NCBI GenBank assembly: GCA_021813065.1
Contig: JAKALZ010000072.1
Span: forward strand, 1 to 8,046
Direction: 5' to 3'
Source: a bacterium
Lineage (GTDB): Bacteria > Spirochaetota > Spirochaetia > Treponematales > Rectinemataceae
DNA length: 8,046 nt
Numbering within the stretch: the first letter of the stretch is position 1; each line of letters begins with the position of its first letter. This document shows positions 6,500-8,046 of this stretch, one piece after another. The notes under the pieces are model-generated. The model saw nothing but the letters and a program-made list of their open reading frames with translations. It was not told the DNA's origin and ran no database searches. The position numbers and the translations under genes were made by a program.

Positions 6500-7776
6500 C
6501 GCATGCGCGCTTCTGTTGACCAGAGTCCGAGCGCCGGATTGGGCACGAAGAAGAATTCTTCGTCGCCAGGTGCCTGGTGGTAGCCCGCGAGCCTTCCCTG
6601 GGGCTTGTAGCGGCGCAGCGCGATGTCGAGGTCCGCCCAGCGGTAGCCCACCGATTCGATTTCCCGTGGAGAAACGCCGGGGCCTGGCGCGTAGCTGATC
6701 GTGAAGCGGCCTTCGCTGGAGCCGTGGATGAGGTGGGCGGCGGCGGAGAGGTTGTCGGCGAGTTCGGGCTCGCGGGCAACGAGTTTTTGGATTTCGGCGC
6801 TCGGACGATACCCGTAGCGGCGGATCACCGCGTCGATTTTCGGGTCCTCTCCGAAAGCTCGAAGCCCAGGCGCGAGGATGAGGAGTTCGCCCCCGTCCGC
6901 CATCGCCATTCTTGTGCGATAGATTGATTTATTCCCAAGCCATGTGCTCCGGTACTCCTCCGGGTCGAGCCACACCACGGCCTTTTTGATCGGCGCGGGC
7001 AGCAGCTGGATATTTACCTTCGCGGCGAGCGCCGCCGCCTCTTCGAAAGAAGTCCTGTCGCGACTGGAAAAGAACCCGCGCATCGCGAGCGAACCGTCGC
7101 TCGCAGTCCCTACCACCGTCAGAATCCACGCGATGGGGGGCAACGTGGCCTTCGCGATTTCGAGTCCCTCGTCGAAGAGCGCGCGCACAGGCGTGTTTGC
7201 CCGCCCCATAATTCCCTCTAAACCGCAGACGGCTCCGACATAGTGACTTCGGTCGATCGCCTCCTTGCCTCCCGTACCCACAAAGATATTCTTCGCGTGA
7301 TTCGCCATGCCCGCGACTTCATGGGGTACAACCTGCCCCACTGAAAAGATGAAGTCAATTTCACCCGACGCGAGAAGCTTGTTCGCCTGAACTGGGTATT
7401 CGTAGCGCACTCTTCCGCCTGAGATCTCCTCGACGCGGCTCTCAGAAATATGGCCAAGCTCAACAACATCCTTTCTCCAGTCGTGGACCCTGAAGAGCGC
7501 TGTCGGCGATTTCGGATACATTTTCGCGATCTCTTCCTGCGTCATAGGTGCGTGCGTCCCCAGGGCGGGCATGATTGCCGCCACCTTTTTGCCGAGTTTT
7601 TCAACGAGGAGATCGGTGATTCTCCCAGCCCGCGAGTGATAGCGCGTGATATCGGGCGGCAGAATGAGAATGCGTGCCGCGCGGTCCGCGCCAGAGGACG
7701 CGATCGTTCTGTCGATGAGATCGCTGAGTTCGCGATCATCGATCCCTTCGAGCATATTCTTTGCGGAAATGAGCAT
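6490..7776 (-). CDS. LarA-like protein (DUF2088; nickel-pincer hydroxy-acid racemase/epimerase superfamily)
   Basis: A 428-residue cytoplasmic enzyme of about the length of lactate racemase LarA. I chose the ATG at 7776 because AGAGG lies five bases upstream; a GTG at 7782 in the same frame overlaps that ribosome site. Motifs, numbered from this ATG: LPPDITRYHS (39-48), matching the LarA 'D-x-T-R' segment; GTHAPMT (73-79), matching the 'G-x-H-x-P-M-T' segment with a catalytic His; VVPHEVAG with H152, then K162 and H178. As I remember it, LarA uses H174, K184 and H200, where the Lys carries the nickel-pincer nucleotide by a thioamide; the 10- and 16-residue spacings are the same here. The enzyme is therefore likely active and PTN-dependent, inverting a 2-hydroxy acid or related sugar acid. 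No larB, larC or larE cofactor genes are in the window. Its divergent neighbour looks like a hexuronate epimerase, hinting at a sugar-acid substrate rather than lactate; that is inference. Confidence 0.85.
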   Translation of the reverse strand: MLISAKNMLEGIDDRELSDLIDRTIASSGADRAARILILPPDITRYHSRAGRITDLLVEKLGKKVAAIMPALGTHAPMTQEEIAKMYPKSPTALFRVHDWRKDVVELGHISESRVEEISGGRVRYEYPVQANKLLASGEIDFIFSVGQVVPHEVAGMANHAKNIFVGTGGKEAIDRSHYVGAVCGLEGIMGRANTPVRALFDEGLEIAKATLPPIAWILTVVGTASDGSLAMRGFFSSRDRTSFEEAAALAAKVNIQLLPAPIKKAVVWLDPEEYRSTWLGNKSIYRTRMAMADGGELLILAPGLRAFGEDPKIDAVIRRYGYRPSAEIQKLVAREPELADNLSAAAHLIHGSSEGRFTISYAPGPGVSPREIESVGYRWADLDIALRRYKPQGRLAGYHQAPGDEEFFFVPNPALGLWSTEARMRGA

Positions 7777-7781
7777 ACGCA

Positions 7782-7786
7782 CCTCT
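7782..7786 (-). promoter_or_regulatory. Ribosome binding site that fixes the LarA-like start
   Basis: On the minus strand AGAGG (7786 to 7782) is followed by five bases and then ATG at 7776. The alternative GTG at 7782 shares a base with this site, so it is unlikely to be the start. Confidence 0.6.
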
Positions 7787-7841
7787 TAGAGCGGTTCAAT
7801 GATGCCAAAAACGCATGAGGGCGCCGCTTGGCGATTCTCTC

Positions 7842-7875
7842 TTGCGCTTTCCGAATACTACCGACATTATATAAA
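7842..7875 (+). promoter_or_regulatory. Candidate plus-strand promoter for the UxaE-like gene
   Basis: TATAAA (7870-7875, 5 of 6) or CATTAT (7865-7870) could serve as -10 on the plus strand. TTGCGC (7842-7847) lies 17 bases before CATTAT, a weak -35. These overlap the minus-strand TATAAT, so the two divergent promoters would share the same core and could be controlled together. Confidence 0.3.
7866..7871 (-). promoter_or_regulatory. Minus-strand -10 box for the LarA-like gene
   Basis: A perfect TATAAT reads on the minus strand from 7871 to 7866, preceded by an AT-rich run. I see no good -35 element at 16-18 bases. A start near 7860 would give a leader of about 80 bases for the LarA-like gene. 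Confidence 0.4.
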
Positions 7876-7897
7876 AAAGAAAATTGGAGGAACATTC

Positions 7898-8046
7898 ATG
7901 CGGCTTTCACGTTTTTCTATTGGTACGGGAGATCGCTTTGGCCTCGAGGGCGAAGCACAAATCGCCGCGTTCAAGGCTCTTCGCGAGCGTGGCGGCGATG
8001 CTGATATTGTCTGGAACAAGAGCAATCGCGAGCATGTGATCATTGG
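7898..8046 (+). CDS. Tagaturonate epimerase (UxaE)-like protein, N-terminal fragment
   Basis: The gene runs off the right edge; 49 full codons are visible. The ATG at 7898 has a strong ribosome site GGAGG (7886-7890) seven bases upstream. The fragment starts MRLSRFSIGTGDRFGLEGEA and contains VWNKSNREHVIIG (residues 37-49). The blocks G-x-G-D-R-F near the N-terminus and W-N-K-S-N-R-E-H about 30 residues later match what I recall of proteins annotated as tagaturonate epimerase family (UxaE), which interconvert D-tagaturonate and D-fructuronate in hexuronate breakdown. There is no signal peptide, fitting a cytoplasmic sugar enzyme. It is divergent from the LarA-like gene, across a shared promoter region. 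The fragment is short and the family is recalled, not searched, so another TIM-barrel sugar enzyme remains possible. Confidence 0.55.
   Translation, partial: MRLSRFSIGTGDRFGLEGEAQIAAFKALRERGGDADIVWNKSNREHVII

Noticed and set aside
6550..6561. Perfect 12-base palindrome GAAGAATTCTTC
   Set aside because: It is inside the LarA-like coding sequence and is explained by the codons for Glu-Glu-Phe-Phe; no sign of a regulatory role.
6577..6927. Plus-strand open frame of 116 codons opposite the LarA-like gene
   Set aside because: Antisense shadow of a conserved enzyme gene, with no convincing ribosome site or recognisable motif.

Overview
The window is GC-rich, densely coded bacterial DNA. All eight supported genes are ordinary protein genes, and I see no RNA gene, insertion sequence, CRISPR array or phage gene. 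The host has an outer membrane: there is a signal-peptide-bearing beta-barrel protein and a LolA-fold periplasmic protein. The mix (FtsX-type ABC permease pair, LolA-like protein, large barrel, OmpR-type two-component pair, LarA-like enzyme, UxaE-like sugar-acid epimerase) reminds me of free-living or gut Spirochaetota (Treponema/Spirochaeta relatives). That assignment is an inference from gene style, not from a marker gene.

Left part (1-4169, + strand): the 3' end of one FtsX-type permease, a second complete FtsX-type permease, an exported LolA-like protein and an outer-membrane beta-barrel protein. They are tightly packed (gaps of 2, 25 and 9 bases), so they look like one operon. Together they resemble an envelope-spanning route: an ABC machine extracts or drives a lipid, lipoprotein or hydrophobic compound from the inner membrane, a periplasmic LolA-fold protein carries it, and a barrel receives or exports it. 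The ATPase is presumably upstream of the window.

Middle part (4170-6391, + strand): a 114-base gap with a perfect TATAAT box and several short palindromes leads into an OmpR/PhoB-type response regulator. A membrane histidine kinase follows, overlapping by 4 bases (ATGA). This pair probably controls envelope functions, possibly the transport operon just upstream, but the sequence does not prove a target.

Right part (6392-8046): a 98-base convergent gap without a clear terminator is followed by a minus-strand LarA-like (DUF2088, nickel-pincer racemase/epimerase superfamily) gene. Across a 121-base AT-rich divergent promoter region lies the 5' end of a gene whose first 49 residues resemble the tagaturonate epimerase (UxaE) family. 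The two divergent genes suggest sugar-acid or hydroxy-acid stereochemistry metabolism unrelated to the envelope genes.

No clearly new kind of system is proven here. The best candidates for a second look are the ABC-permease/LolA-like/barrel module and the divergent LarA-like/UxaE-like pair.
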